In this document: piece after piece, positions 1-8,117 of the stretch
Layout: every line of letters begins with the position of its first letter
How positions within the stretch are numbered: the stretch's first letter is position 1
DNA from: Anaerolineales bacterium
Lineage (GTDB): Bacteria > Chloroflexota > Anaerolineae > 4572-78 > J111
Assembly: GCA_020634935.1 (NCBI GenBank)
Contig: JACKAT010000032.1
Span: 1 to 61,861 of the forward strand
DNA: 61,861 nt
Direction of reading: 5' to 3'
Program-made: the position numbers and the translations under genes
Notes under the pieces: generated by a model
Database searches by the model: none
Told to the model about the DNA's origin: nothing
Seen by the model: the letters and a program-made list of their open reading frames with translations, nothing else

Positions 1-474
1 GAAATGCTGCTTCAAAAAGCAATTCAGCCGGTTATCGACGATTATGATTTTATCATTATCGATACACCCCCCAGTTTGGGGTTGCTGACCGTTAATGCTT
101 TAACCGCTTGCAATCAGGGCGTGATTATCCCGGTGCAATGCGAATACCTGGCCTTAGAAGGCTTGGGCCAGTTGATGCACACAATTAATCTGGTTCAGGA
201 AAATTTGAACCCCACGTTGCAAGTAGCCGGGGTGGTAATGACCATGTATGATGTGCGCACTAACCTGGCGGCTGATGTAGTTAAGGAAGTCAAAGAGCAT
301 TTTCCGGAACAATTCTTCAACGCCATCATCCCCCGCAATATCCGGTTGAGTGAAGCGCCTAGCTATGGTGAGGATATTTTGGCTTATGCGCCTAACTCAA
401 CCGGTTGTGTGGCTTACCAAAAACTTACCGAAGAATTATTAAGTCGAGTTCGCCGCCAGTTGGTTGGGGCTTAA
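1..474 (+). CDS. parA: ParA-family ATPase, 3' part (cut by window start)
   Basis: This is the C-terminal part of a ParA/Soj chromosome-partitioning ATPase; the reading frame is open to base 1, so the start and the Walker A motif lie outside the window. The visible part has the Walker B segment IIIDTPPSLG, the conserved VPVQCEYLALEGL-type strand (here IPVQCEYLALEGL) and the RNIRLSEAPSYG motif near the end, all typical of Soj. It binds ATP and, with ParB bound at parS sites, drives origin segregation. parB follows 15 bases downstream on the same strand, the usual parAB operon. Identification is firm; only the N-terminus is missing. Confidence 0.95.
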   Translation, partial: EMLLQKAIQPVIDDYDFIIIDTPPSLGLLTVNALTACNQGVIIPVQCEYLALEGLGQLMHTINLVQENLNPTLQVAGVVMTMYDVRTNLAADVVKEVKEHFPEQFFNAIIPRNIRLSEAPSYGEDILAYAPNSTGCVAYQKLTEELLSRVRRQLVGA

Positions 475-489
475 AAGGAATGAGAAGTT

Positions 490-1362
490 ATGTCTAAGAG
501 GCGTGGTCTGGGTAAAGGCTTAAGCGCATTAATCCCCCAATCAGATGACTCAGATACCGATCTGCCGGCTGGGGCGCTAGAGATTCCCGTCGATCAAATT
601 GCCCCCAATCCCCACCAGCCTCGTCAAGAGTTTGACCAAATCCAACTACGCGAGCTGGCTGACTCGATCACTGAACACGGTCTGATCCAACCGCTGATTG
701 TGACTCAAGTGGGCTTGAGTTATCAGTTAATTGCCGGTGAGCGGCGCTGGCGAGCCAGTCAATTGGCCGGATTGGAAACCGTGCCCGTCATCGTCAAAGA
801 AACAACGCCCCAGCAGATGTTGGAATTGGCTTTGGTGGAAAACATTCAACGGGCCGATTTAAACCCTTTGGAAGAGGCGCGAGCGTACGCCCAACTTATG
901 GAGGAGTTTGGCCTCACCCAGGAAGCCGTGGCCGAGCGCGTCAGTAAGAGCCGGACGGCGGTGGCCAATACGGTCCGGCTGTTAAATCTAACCGATGAAA
1001 CCAAGGCGGCTTTAGCTTCCGGGACTATTTCTGAAGGCCATGCTCGCGCTTTACTGGGCCTCAAAAGTGATCGTGACCAGCTTAAAGCTTTGGCCATCAT
1101 CATCGAAAAAAGTTTAACGGTACGCCAGACGGAAGCTTTGGTCAAACAAATGCTCAGCGGCGATCATCTGGCTAAACCCAAACGTCCCCCTCTAACGCCT
1201 CACGATAAAGCCATGCTGGAAAAATTTGAGTCCAGGCTTGGCACCCGCGTTGAACTGTCTCGAACCGAAGAAGAGACGGGGAAATTGACCATTCACTTCT
1301 ACTCCGAGGAAGAATTACAGGCTATTTTCAATGCCATTTTGGGGAATGATGCCCAGTTGTAA
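490..1362 (+). CDS. parB: ParB/Spo0J centromere-binding protein
   Basis: A 290-aa ParB/Spo0J family protein that binds parS and clamps DNA with CTP to load the partition complex. The N-terminus has the typical RGLGKGLSALIP start, which binds ParA. Residues about 30-120 form the ParB/sulfiredoxin-like domain, with the GERRWRA box at about 80 and the ENIQRADLNPLEEA segment, followed by a helix-turn-helix (VAERVSKSRTAVANTVRLL) at about 145-170 and a C-terminal dimer domain. Length is normal for the family. It follows parA after 15 bases with a weak AAGGAATGAGAAG leader. The next gene is convergent and only 14 bases away. Confidence 0.96.
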   Translation: MSKRRGLGKGLSALIPQSDDSDTDLPAGALEIPVDQIAPNPHQPRQEFDQIQLRELADSITEHGLIQPLIVTQVGLSYQLIAGERRWRASQLAGLETVPVIVKETTPQQMLELALVENIQRADLNPLEEARAYAQLMEEFGLTQEAVAERVSKSRTAVANTVRLLNLTDETKAALASGTISEGHARALLGLKSDRDQLKALAIIIEKSLTVRQTEALVKQMLSGDHLAKPKRPPLTPHDKAMLEKFESRLGTRVELSRTEEETGKLTIHFYSEEELQAIFNAILGNDAQL

Positions 1363-1376
1363 AAAACCCCTGTTTT

Positions 1377-2150
1377 TTATATAAGAAGAATAGGGGCCGG
1401 AATGTTAATCAGCAGTAAACTCACTATAACGGCGCTGGCGAAACTGGTGATCACCTTAGTTGTCACAGCCGTCCGGTTTTCGCGGGCTTGTCCTTGATAG
1501 ATCATCAACAGCAGTCGCGGCACGAAGATCAAGGGCGCAATGAGGCCGAAGCCGGCCAAGATTAAAACCATCGCCGTAATCCGTTCGATACTGCCCAAAA
1601 CTCGGTCAGAGGTGTCAATTCTCAATGTTTGGGTGATTTCCTGGCCCTGAGCCGCCCAAACGGCCACCGTAATTTCCGCCTCTAAAACAGGCGCGGTACT
1701 AATCAGCGCCGACAACCCAATCAAGTAGGCCAGCAGCCGGTATTGGTTAGGTGCATCCAACGTTGGCAGCAAGGCCAAACTGCTGGGTGTCCAACCCGTA
1801 GCAGCCCAAGCAATCAAGGCGATTAAGATCACATGGGCCAACTGGTCTAAGAAAAGAAGGAGCAATCCTTTCCCTTTGGTATTATCAGTAAATACAAAGG
1901 TTCTAAATTGGTCGATAAAGAGGTGACCAATAAAAAGGACGATCATCCAAACCCACCAATTCGGAATGGTTCTCCAAGCTAAAATAGCGGTAATAAAGGT
2001 CACTACGGCCACGTGGATGGATAAGCCTACCCAACCCTTTCGTTTCGCTAAAACCAGCCAGTAGGGCTGCAACACAAAGTCACCGACAACGTGACCAAGG
2101 AGGAGTTGTAAAAAAAAGGAAAGCGCTATTTCTGTGTTTACGAGTGTCAT
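1377..2150 (-). CDS. DUF3307 family membrane protein
   Basis: A 257-aa integral membrane protein. The N-terminal part carries the DUF3307 signature (LLLGHVVGDFVLQPYWLVLAKR, with histidines and aspartates in membrane helices, then GHLFIDQFRT). Several hydrophobic segments follow, at about 38-58, 63-80, 97-118, 133-150, 190-215 and 235-255. The function of DUF3307 is unknown. Its ATG overlaps the TGA of the upstream histidine kinase gene by four bases (ATGA), so the two are translationally coupled. The C-terminal half has no domain I recognise. Confidence 0.8.
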   Translation of the reverse strand: MTLVNTEIALSFFLQLLLGHVVGDFVLQPYWLVLAKRKGWVGLSIHVAVVTFITAILAWRTIPNWWVWMIVLFIGHLFIDQFRTFVFTDNTKGKGLLLLFLDQLAHVILIALIAWAATGWTPSSLALLPTLDAPNQYRLLAYLIGLSALISTAPVLEAEITVAVWAAQGQEITQTLRIDTSDRVLGSIERITAMVLILAGFGLIAPLIFVPRLLLMIYQGQARENRTAVTTKVITSFASAVIVSLLLINIPAPILLI

Positions 2151-3418
2151 GTTCTTTTTGAATTCTCTAGTAGATTTTCGTGGATAGGTAGAGTAAATAT
2201 TACCTCTGTCCCTTTTCCTATTTCAGATTGAATTTTAAGATGACCGTTGATGGCCTCGATACGTTCTTGCATATTAATTATGCCCAAACTACCTCGTTTA
2301 TCATACTGTTGGCGCACCGCTTGCACGTCAAACCCCTGACCGTTATCTTTGATTATAACCATCAGCTGATCGTTTCCTGGGTCAGGCTGAAGCATGATTT
2401 TGATCGTGGAGGTACGGGCGTATTTCTTCGCATTATTGACAGCCTCTTGAATAACTGCAAAAATGGCTATCTCAGCCCGGCTGGTCAGCCGGTCAACTTC
2501 TTGTTTGACATTAAGACTGACTTTGAGTTTATCGGTTTCTCGCAGTCGCTCGGTATAGACTTCCAGCGCCGGAATCAATCCTTGCGTTTCTAAGGTGATG
2601 GGCCGTAAATTGAATAACAGCGTTCGCAGTTGCTTAAGAGTTTTTCTGGCCAGCCCCAGCGTCTTGTCTACTTCATCAGGTGCGTATTCAGGCGCGCTAT
2701 CGATGAGTTCTTTGATGAACTCCATATTCATTATGATCGCCGCGACAAACTGGGTCGGCCCATCGTGCAGATCTCTGGCCAGTCGCTTGCGTACCTCATC
2801 TTCAACAATAACCAGCTTATCTCGCTCTTCTTTTAGACTCTTATACAAGCGAGCGTTCTCAATGCTGATAGCGGCCTTGCTGGCAAATGAATTGAGTAGC
2901 TCTTGTTCAACTGGGCCGAAATATCGCCCTGGTGTGTTCTGCATCACCTGCAGCACACCAATAAGTTTGGTTCGCGAAATCATCGGGACACATATCAGTG
3001 ATGTTAGCCGAATATCAAAATTTGCCGCGATGATATGGTAATATCGATTATCTTTGTTAACATCATCGACAATAAGCGGTTGTCGATTAGTGGCTACCCA
3101 GCCAGCGATGCCTTTATCCGAAGCAATACGAGTCCCTTGTAAACTCTCGCCGCCGCCGCCTTCCACCACCGCAAAAACTAATTCATCGGTAAGTTCATCC
3201 AAAAGCAATAGTGATCCGGCCGAGGCGTCGGTTACCTTGACCGCTCCGGCCAAGATTTTGTGAAGCAAGGGATCAAGATCCAATTCCAGCGTTAGTGATC
3301 GGTCAACTTCGCTGATAATATTCAAAATTCTGATCCGCTTTTGCGACGCCTTGAGTTCGGCCTCAAGGGCGCTGATCTGGGTCTCTAACTCTTTTTTTGA
3401 TTGAGTTGGCTCGCTCAA
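2147..3418 (-). CDS. GAF-domain sensor histidine kinase, NarL/DesK type
   Basis: A 423-aa cytoplasmic sensor kinase. Residues about 1-35 form a coiled coil, 40-195 a GAF domain (DASAGSLLLLDE, GIAGWVATNRQPLIV), about 210-275 a HisKA_3 dimerisation domain with the phospho-acceptor in RDLHDGPTQ, and about 310-415 an HATPase_c domain with the N box (VIQEAVNNAKKYA) and G boxes (IKDNGQGFD, GSLGIINMQER). It has no transmembrane segment, so it senses an internal signal through GAF. No response regulator gene is adjacent. It is coupled to the DUF3307 gene and lies 92 bases downstream of the patatin gene on the same strand. Confidence 0.9.
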   Translation of the reverse strand: MSEPTQSKKELETQISALEAELKASQKRIRILNIISEVDRSLTLELDLDPLLHKILAGAVKVTDASAGSLLLLDELTDELVFAVVEGGGGESLQGTRIASDKGIAGWVATNRQPLIVDDVNKDNRYYHIIAANFDIRLTSLICVPMISRTKLIGVLQVMQNTPGRYFGPVEQELLNSFASKAAISIENARLYKSLKEERDKLVIVEDEVRKRLARDLHDGPTQFVAAIIMNMEFIKELIDSAPEYAPDEVDKTLGLARKTLKQLRTLLFNLRPITLETQGLIPALEVYTERLRETDKLKVSLNVKQEVDRLTSRAEIAIFAVIQEAVNNAKKYARTSTIKIMLQPDPGNDQLMVIIKDNGQGFDVQAVRQQYDKRGSLGIINMQERIEAINGHLKIQSEIGKGTEVIFTLPIHENLLENSKRT

Positions 3419-3510
3419 GGTTAGACTCTGCCTGATGGCTTGGTTTCATTATAGAACTTGATAGAAACATTTTTTCGATAAGTAAGCCTAACCCAGTCTA
3501 GATAAAAAGT

Positions 3511-5232
3511 CTAATTATTCAGTAGTTTTTTCAGCAGAGGCATGGCTTCCTCAGCCGCCTCACGCCCTATCTGGAGAAACTCATCAGCCTTGTCGTAGTT
3601 CATAGCTGAATAAACTTCCACTTTTGGTTTAATCAAGACATCAACCGGAGTCATCCGAGTTTTGACAATTTCCCGTTCCATAATCGACATCATGTTACTT
3701 AACACATTCAGAAAATTAGGCTTCTGGCTGCGATGGGTGGCCTGTTGGCCTCTAGCTCGGTCCGCTTCTAATGACGGAATCACACTGGAGGCAATAATGA
3801 TATTCGCTCCCTTTTCGGCCAGTACACTGGCCGGCACAGGGTTAACGGCCCCTCCATCAATAAGGTGATGACCGTTAAGCTGGTACGGTGAAAATATGCC
3901 GATCATCCCGATACTGGCTCTAACCGCCTCGGCGATAGGGCCACTATCAAAGACAACTTCTTCGCCGGAAATAACATCAGCCGCGACGACGTAAAAGGGA
4001 ATTTTAGTGTCGGCAAAGGTGGCATCGTTGAATTGGCGGGCCAAATATTTGGTTGTGGCGTTTCCTTTAATTAAGCCACTCCAGGGCAGGCTCAATTTGG
4101 GGTCCCACAAACCGCTTTTTAAGTCGATCAACTTGATCAGATTTCTGGCAAAATCGGCCACTTCGTCCACGGATTTGCCTGAGGCGTACAACCCGCCAAA
4201 CAGCGATCCGGCGCTAGTCCCGGCGATGATGTCGATGGGAATGCCAGCCTTTTCGAGCGTTTCTATTACCCCAATGTGCGCTATGCCTCTGGCCCCGCCG
4301 CTAGACAAGGCCAGGCCAACGACACAGTGGGTAATCTTGCGGGCTGTTCGATCAATTTCCGTCTGCGTTCCGTTACAATAAAAAATTGGACCATCTGAGT
4401 ATTCTTTGATCCAATCCTGTTCCGATGTATTCAATAACACCGTGGCCTTGGCCAACTGCACTGCTTTGGCGTTAACCTCGTTGTAGGTGTTGGGTAGGGC
4501 CATCAACACCCAATCAAAACCGTCAGCCAGGATGCCCAGCGTTTCACCCAACCCCTCGCTGGATAGATCTTCCATTGCCTCGAAGATGACAAAATTGTTG
4601 TCGGGTAGTTGGGCGCTGGCGGCCATATTCGTCCCGGTAACATCCAGGACAATTACCCGCTGCCCCGTAATGTTGAAGATACTGTTGGCCAGCCGCCAGG
4701 CCTCGGCCCCAAAAACCGCGCTGATGGTGTGGCCGGGCCGCCGCGTATTTTCGGTGACAACATCGGTCAGGCGGCGGCTTAACTCTTTGGTAATTTGGAG
4801 CGCAATAACCGGGTAATCAACCAGCAGCTCATCCATATCAGCTTTGTGCAATACCCATAAATCGGCGTCGATGGAGACCGTCACCGTGGCTGAGCGGCGT
4901 TGGTTCAACAGTAGGGCCATTTCGCCAAAAAAATTACCCGGCCCCAGAAAGTTAACCACTTTCTCCGGCTGGCCGGGGCCAACAATAACCGAGACTTTGA
5001 TCTGGCCAGACTCAATCAAATACATGGCATCGCCCATAGTATCTTGGGCGAAAACCACTGCGCCATGCTCCAGGCGAATACGCTGTAATTTGGCGGAGAT
5101 AGCCGACAATGCCTCAGCGGGTAAACCTCTAAAAAAAGGAATACGGGTTAAGCTGTCGATGATCGTAGGATTGAATGGGTTGGCTACTTCATTCATAGCT
5201 TCAAAATCATATTTAAAGTGCCTGACACGCAC
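3511..5232 (-). CDS. Patatin-like phospholipase with cyclic-nucleotide-binding domain
   Basis: A 573-aa protein of the neuropathy-target-esterase/RssA type. Residues about 28-150 are a cNMP-binding domain (FFRGLPAEALSAISAKL, GQIKVSV, GNFFGEMALLLNQRRSATV). A middle region of about 155-300 looks like a degenerate P-loop or MinD-like domain (QRVIVLDVTGTNMAAS). The patatin domain follows, with the oxyanion motif SGGARG at about 310, nucleophile Ser340 in GTSAGS and Asp459 in DGG, so the catalytic dyad is intact. It probably hydrolyses phospholipid or lysophospholipid esters under control of a nucleotide or membrane signal. The start used is GTG at 5232; ATG at 5196 (residue 13) is equally possible because neither has a clear ribosome site. 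Confidence 0.88.
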   Translation of the reverse strand: MRVRHFKYDFEAMNEVANPFNPTIIDSLTRIPFFRGLPAEALSAISAKLQRIRLEHGAVVFAQDTMGDAMYLIESGQIKVSVIVGPGQPEKVVNFLGPGNFFGEMALLLNQRRSATVTVSIDADLWVLHKADMDELLVDYPVIALQITKELSRRLTDVVTENTRRPGHTISAVFGAEAWRLANSIFNITGQRVIVLDVTGTNMAASAQLPDNNFVIFEAMEDLSSEGLGETLGILADGFDWVLMALPNTYNEVNAKAVQLAKATVLLNTSEQDWIKEYSDGPIFYCNGTQTEIDRTARKITHCVVGLALSSGGARGIAHIGVIETLEKAGIPIDIIAGTSAGSLFGGLYASGKSVDEVADFARNLIKLIDLKSGLWDPKLSLPWSGLIKGNATTKYLARQFNDATFADTKIPFYVVAADVISGEEVVFDSGPIAEAVRASIGMIGIFSPYQLNGHHLIDGGAVNPVPASVLAEKGANIIIASSVIPSLEADRARGQQATHRSQKPNFLNVLSNMMSIMEREIVKTRMTPVDVLIKPKVEVYSAMNYDKADEFLQIGREAAEEAMPLLKKLLNN

Positions 5233-5338
5233 GGGAATGTTAAAAATTATATCACTTCTCTACCTAACTATCAATGGGACAAGAGGTTCAACGCGGGGCC
5301 AATTATTGACCAAATTTACATAAAAAGGCCCTGTTTTA

Positions 5339-5366
5339 TTGCTTTTTAAGGAAAGCCAGTTATAAT
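5339..5366 (+). promoter_or_regulatory. Sigma70-type promoter of the L,D-transpeptidase gene
   Basis: TTGCTT at 5339-5344, a 16-base spacer and a perfect TATAAT at 5361-5366, about 30 bases before the ATG at 5397. It sits in the divergent gap between the patatin gene and the transpeptidase gene. Inferred from sequence only. Confidence 0.55.
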
Positions 5367-5396
5367 GACTCTACATAACATTGTGGGGCAGATACG

Positions 5397-6878
5397 ATGA
5401 ACACGGCTGAGTCAACCCGTCCTAATTCTCCTCAATCCAAATTAACCGAGGCTATTAACTTCGCTAAAGAGGGCCATAAATCTGAAGCGATCAAGCTGCT
5501 GCGTCAAGTCGTGACATCTCAACCGGTCAATCAGGCTGCTTGGTTGTGGCTGTCGGCTGTGACAGAGGATCGGACTGAAGCTGTAGCGGCGTTTAAACAA
5601 GCCAAAGCCATCAACCCCGCCCATACCAGCCTGGTCCGGGCGGAAGAATGGCTGGCCCATCGTTTTTTCGAAATGATAGCGTCCACCGCAGAAGCCCCGC
5701 TCGAGCCCCCGCTGACGCCCTCAAATCCTGTCTCTTCGCGCCAAAACACGCTGCGTGTGTTTAATTTGGTGGCTTTTGGGTTGGTGGTATTGGCCATCAT
5801 CATCGGCCTAATTGTACTACTTTTGAGCTTGGTTTGGGAAGTAAATGCTACGGCCTTTGCTAGCAGCTTATTATCCACCGGCTCGATCCAGAGCGACACA
5901 CCCCCACACCAGACCTTGACGCTAGAATTGGCCCTGGCCGAGCAAAATTGGCCTGAGGCCATCGCCATTTTGGAACCACTGCATCGCCGCAATCCGGAAT
6001 CGGTAGCGGTGACTCAACACCTGGCCTACGCTCAGACGCAGTTGGGTCTTAACTTGCGCAGCCGGGGATTTGTGGAGGAAGCACTATCGCATTTTGAAAC
6101 TGCCCTCGCCTTGGCTCCTGAGCAAATCCGGACTCAACAAGAGCAGCGGCTGGCTCGGGCTTATCTGGAGGGGGTGCAGCATTATCAAACCGGCGACTGG
6201 CCCGCCGCGATTGACGCGTTTGAATCCATTTGGGCTGAAAGTAAAAGCTATACCAACGTTAAAGATTTGTTGTTTAGCGCCTACTATAACCAGGGATTGG
6301 CGTTAAAAGCATCTGGAGCGTTTGATCGGGCCAAAGCCAGCCTGGAAGCAGCCACTATTTTACACCCCGAAATGAGCGAGCCTCGCCAACTTCTGGCCGA
6401 AATTGAATTTGACATGGCTCCGGAAACTCCATTGAAAAGGTCTCTCGGCAAATCTTCAATTCAGGATCGATTAATTCTAGTCAGTATCGCCGAACAGCGG
6501 ATGCGGGTTTACGAGGGTCATGAGTTGGTCTTCGATTTTATTGTCTCCACTGGCGAACCTGGTCGAGATACCGCTATCGGTGACTTTGAAATTCTCAATA
6601 AGATCGATAATGCTTATGCCGCCACCTGGAATTTGGATATGCCTTACTGGATGGGGATTTACTGGTCCGGACCGCTGCAAAATGGTATCCACTCTTTGCC
6701 TATTGTCAAGGATACCGGCTATAAATTATGGGATGGCTATCTGGGGCAGCGGGTTTCCTATGGCTGTGTTATCTTGAGCGATGAAGACGCGGCCACTTTG
6801 TATGATTGGACCGAGGTCGGCACCCGGATAAAAATTGTACCCAGTTTTGACTACTGGTCTTTTGATGATGAGGAGTAG
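5397..6878 (+). CDS. TPR protein with C-terminal L,D-transpeptidase (YkuD) domain
   Basis: A 493-aa membrane-anchored cell-wall enzyme. The N-terminal TPR-like region (residues 10-95) is cytoplasmic. One membrane helix lies at about 120-145 (LVAFGLVVLAIIIGLIVLL), followed by extracytoplasmic TPR repeats (about 170-335) and a YkuD L,D-transpeptidase domain (about 350-493). The domain opens with the usual ILVSIAEQRMRVYEG strand. Expected active-site residues are His432 in NGIHSLP and Cys457. The usual SHGC motif reads VSYGC, so the second histidine is Tyr455. The role would be cross-linking or anchoring to peptidoglycan, with TPRs recruiting partners. MltG and an M23/LysM protein are encoded nearby. 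Confidence 0.88.
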   Translation: MNTAESTRPNSPQSKLTEAINFAKEGHKSEAIKLLRQVVTSQPVNQAAWLWLSAVTEDRTEAVAAFKQAKAINPAHTSLVRAEEWLAHRFFEMIASTAEAPLEPPLTPSNPVSSRQNTLRVFNLVAFGLVVLAIIIGLIVLLLSLVWEVNATAFASSLLSTGSIQSDTPPHQTLTLELALAEQNWPEAIAILEPLHRRNPESVAVTQHLAYAQTQLGLNLRSRGFVEEALSHFETALALAPEQIRTQQEQRLARAYLEGVQHYQTGDWPAAIDAFESIWAESKSYTNVKDLLFSAYYNQGLALKASGAFDRAKASLEAATILHPEMSEPRQLLAEIEFDMAPETPLKRSLGKSSIQDRLILVSIAEQRMRVYEGHELVFDFIVSTGEPGRDTAIGDFEILNKIDNAYAATWNLDMPYWMGIYWSGPLQNGIHSLPIVKDTGYKLWDGYLGQRVSYGCVILSDEDAATLYDWTEVGTRIKIVPSFDYWSFDDEE

Positions 6879-6997
6879 AGTTGTAGAGTTTATAAAGTTA
6901 AGAGTCAAGAGAGTTTAGTAAAGGATTTAATAGCTAAACGCTCCCTTTTAATTTCATAACACCACAAACGCTATTAACTCCATAAACGCTATAAGCT
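6875..6997. repeat. 9-bp minisatellite, two opposed blocks
   Basis: Short imperfect 9-base units lie between the converging transpeptidase and zinc-ribbon genes. At 6875-6900 they read as TAGAGTTTA-type units. At 6962-6997 four units of the complementary type follow (CCACAAACG, CTATTAACT, CCATAAACG, CTATAAGCT). The two blocks can pair with each other as an imperfect hairpin. The same family recurs at 15870-15949 and 24549-24593. Confidence 0.6.
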
Positions 6998-7001
6998 CAA
7001 A

Positions 7002-8111
7002 TTATTCAGCCGGTTTGACATCGGTTACGGCGTTAAAGGTGTTGACCTCTAAAATCCATTGGCTGCCATTTTGAAACCGCTGGAAGGCTGCCGGATCGCG
7101 CACAACATACTCATACGTTCCCTCAGACGTGGAAAAAACAATACGGTAGGTTTCATCGCGATGCCCCTGGCGTTGATCTGGCCTTAGAGACAGGGCTGGC
7201 CATTGTGGCGAAAAATTATTGCCGCGCAGAACCGCTTCATCGATCGCACGCCATTCATTAATTGAGTAGCGACAGTAATCATCGTAGACTTGATACTGGC
7301 AGTCCTGTACCACCTGGCCAAAGCCACTGCCGGTATCAACGGTGTAAGGCGTGCCACAGACTTCCCTTGAGTTTGGGGCCGGTTCACTCTGGGTTCCTCG
7401 AATTTCCTGGGTACAACCCAAGACCACACCTTCTACCGGAATATTATCGCGCCAAGTTTCTCGCTCCACTGGCACCAACCCTTCGATAACTACCGTACGG
7501 GTCCAGGCGACATCTTCCACTGTGCCCGTAATATCCTCGGTGCGGCTAGAAAGTACAAAAAAAGCGATAATACAGGCCACAACTGCCACAGCCAGCACCA
7601 CCAGCCCGATACGCCCCATCGAAGAACTACTTTGGGAGCGACTTAGGGCCGGTGCAGCTGATTGAGAGGGTTTGTTGAGGGGGATGGGTTCAGGTTGGGC
7701 TGTCGTCAAACTGGCCCCGCATTGACTACAGTTAGCGGCATCGGGGGCGTTGGGAGTGCCGCAGGCAGGACAGATAACCGGCTTGACCGGTTTGTTTTGA
7801 TGCGCCCCTAATATTTCGCCAGCCTTGCGGCGGGCGCCCTCGCTTAAATCTGCCCCACATTGGCTGCACCTTGTGGCCGTGGCCGGATTGCGCGCGCCGC
7901 AGTAGTAACAGTGAATATCAGGCCCGCTTTTGGCCTGAGCAATCTTCGCTTCATCCTCGAGTAATTTTTCCTGAGCCGGTTGTTGAAACTCCACATTATC
8001 CGGCTGAGGCAACCCGCAGTTCATACATGTACGCCGAGAACCGGGATTGCGTGTATTGCAGTTAGGGCAGATCCATTCTAACTCAACATAGCCAAGGGTT
8101 CGTTTCGTCAT
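7002..8111 (-). CDS. Zinc-ribbon, single-pass membrane protein
   Basis: A 369-aa protein with three zinc ribbons: Cys15/Cys18 with Cys29/Cys32 in a RanBP2-like CPNCNTRNPGSRRTCMNCG, then CYYCGARNPATATRCSQCG and CPACGTPNAPDAANCSQCG. One transmembrane helix at about 172-192 (GLVVLAVAVVACIIAFFVL) is followed by an extracytoplasmic C-terminal domain of about 170 residues containing four cysteines that may form disulfides (VVLGCTQEIR, REVCGTPY, VQDCQYQVYDDYCRY). The function is unknown. It is the last gene of a minus-strand run after mltG and the MBL-DUF1670 gene, only 6 bases from the latter. Family recognition rests on the ribbons; the C-terminal domain is not one I can name. Confidence 0.75.
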   Translation of the reverse strand: MTKRTLGYVELEWICPNCNTRNPGSRRTCMNCGLPQPDNVEFQQPAQEKLLEDEAKIAQAKSGPDIHCYYCGARNPATATRCSQCGADLSEGARRKAGEILGAHQNKPVKPVICPACGTPNAPDAANCSQCGASLTTAQPEPIPLNKPSQSAAPALSRSQSSSSMGRIGLVVLAVAVVACIIAFFVLSSRTEDITGTVEDVAWTRTVVIEGLVPVERETWRDNIPVEGVVLGCTQEIRGTQSEPAPNSREVCGTPYTVDTGSGFGQVVQDCQYQVYDDYCRYSINEWRAIDEAVLRGNNFSPQWPALSLRPDQRQGHRDETYRIVFSTSEGTYEYVVRDPAAFQRFQNGSQWILEVNTFNAVTDVKPAE

Positions 8112-8117
8112 GGGGGG

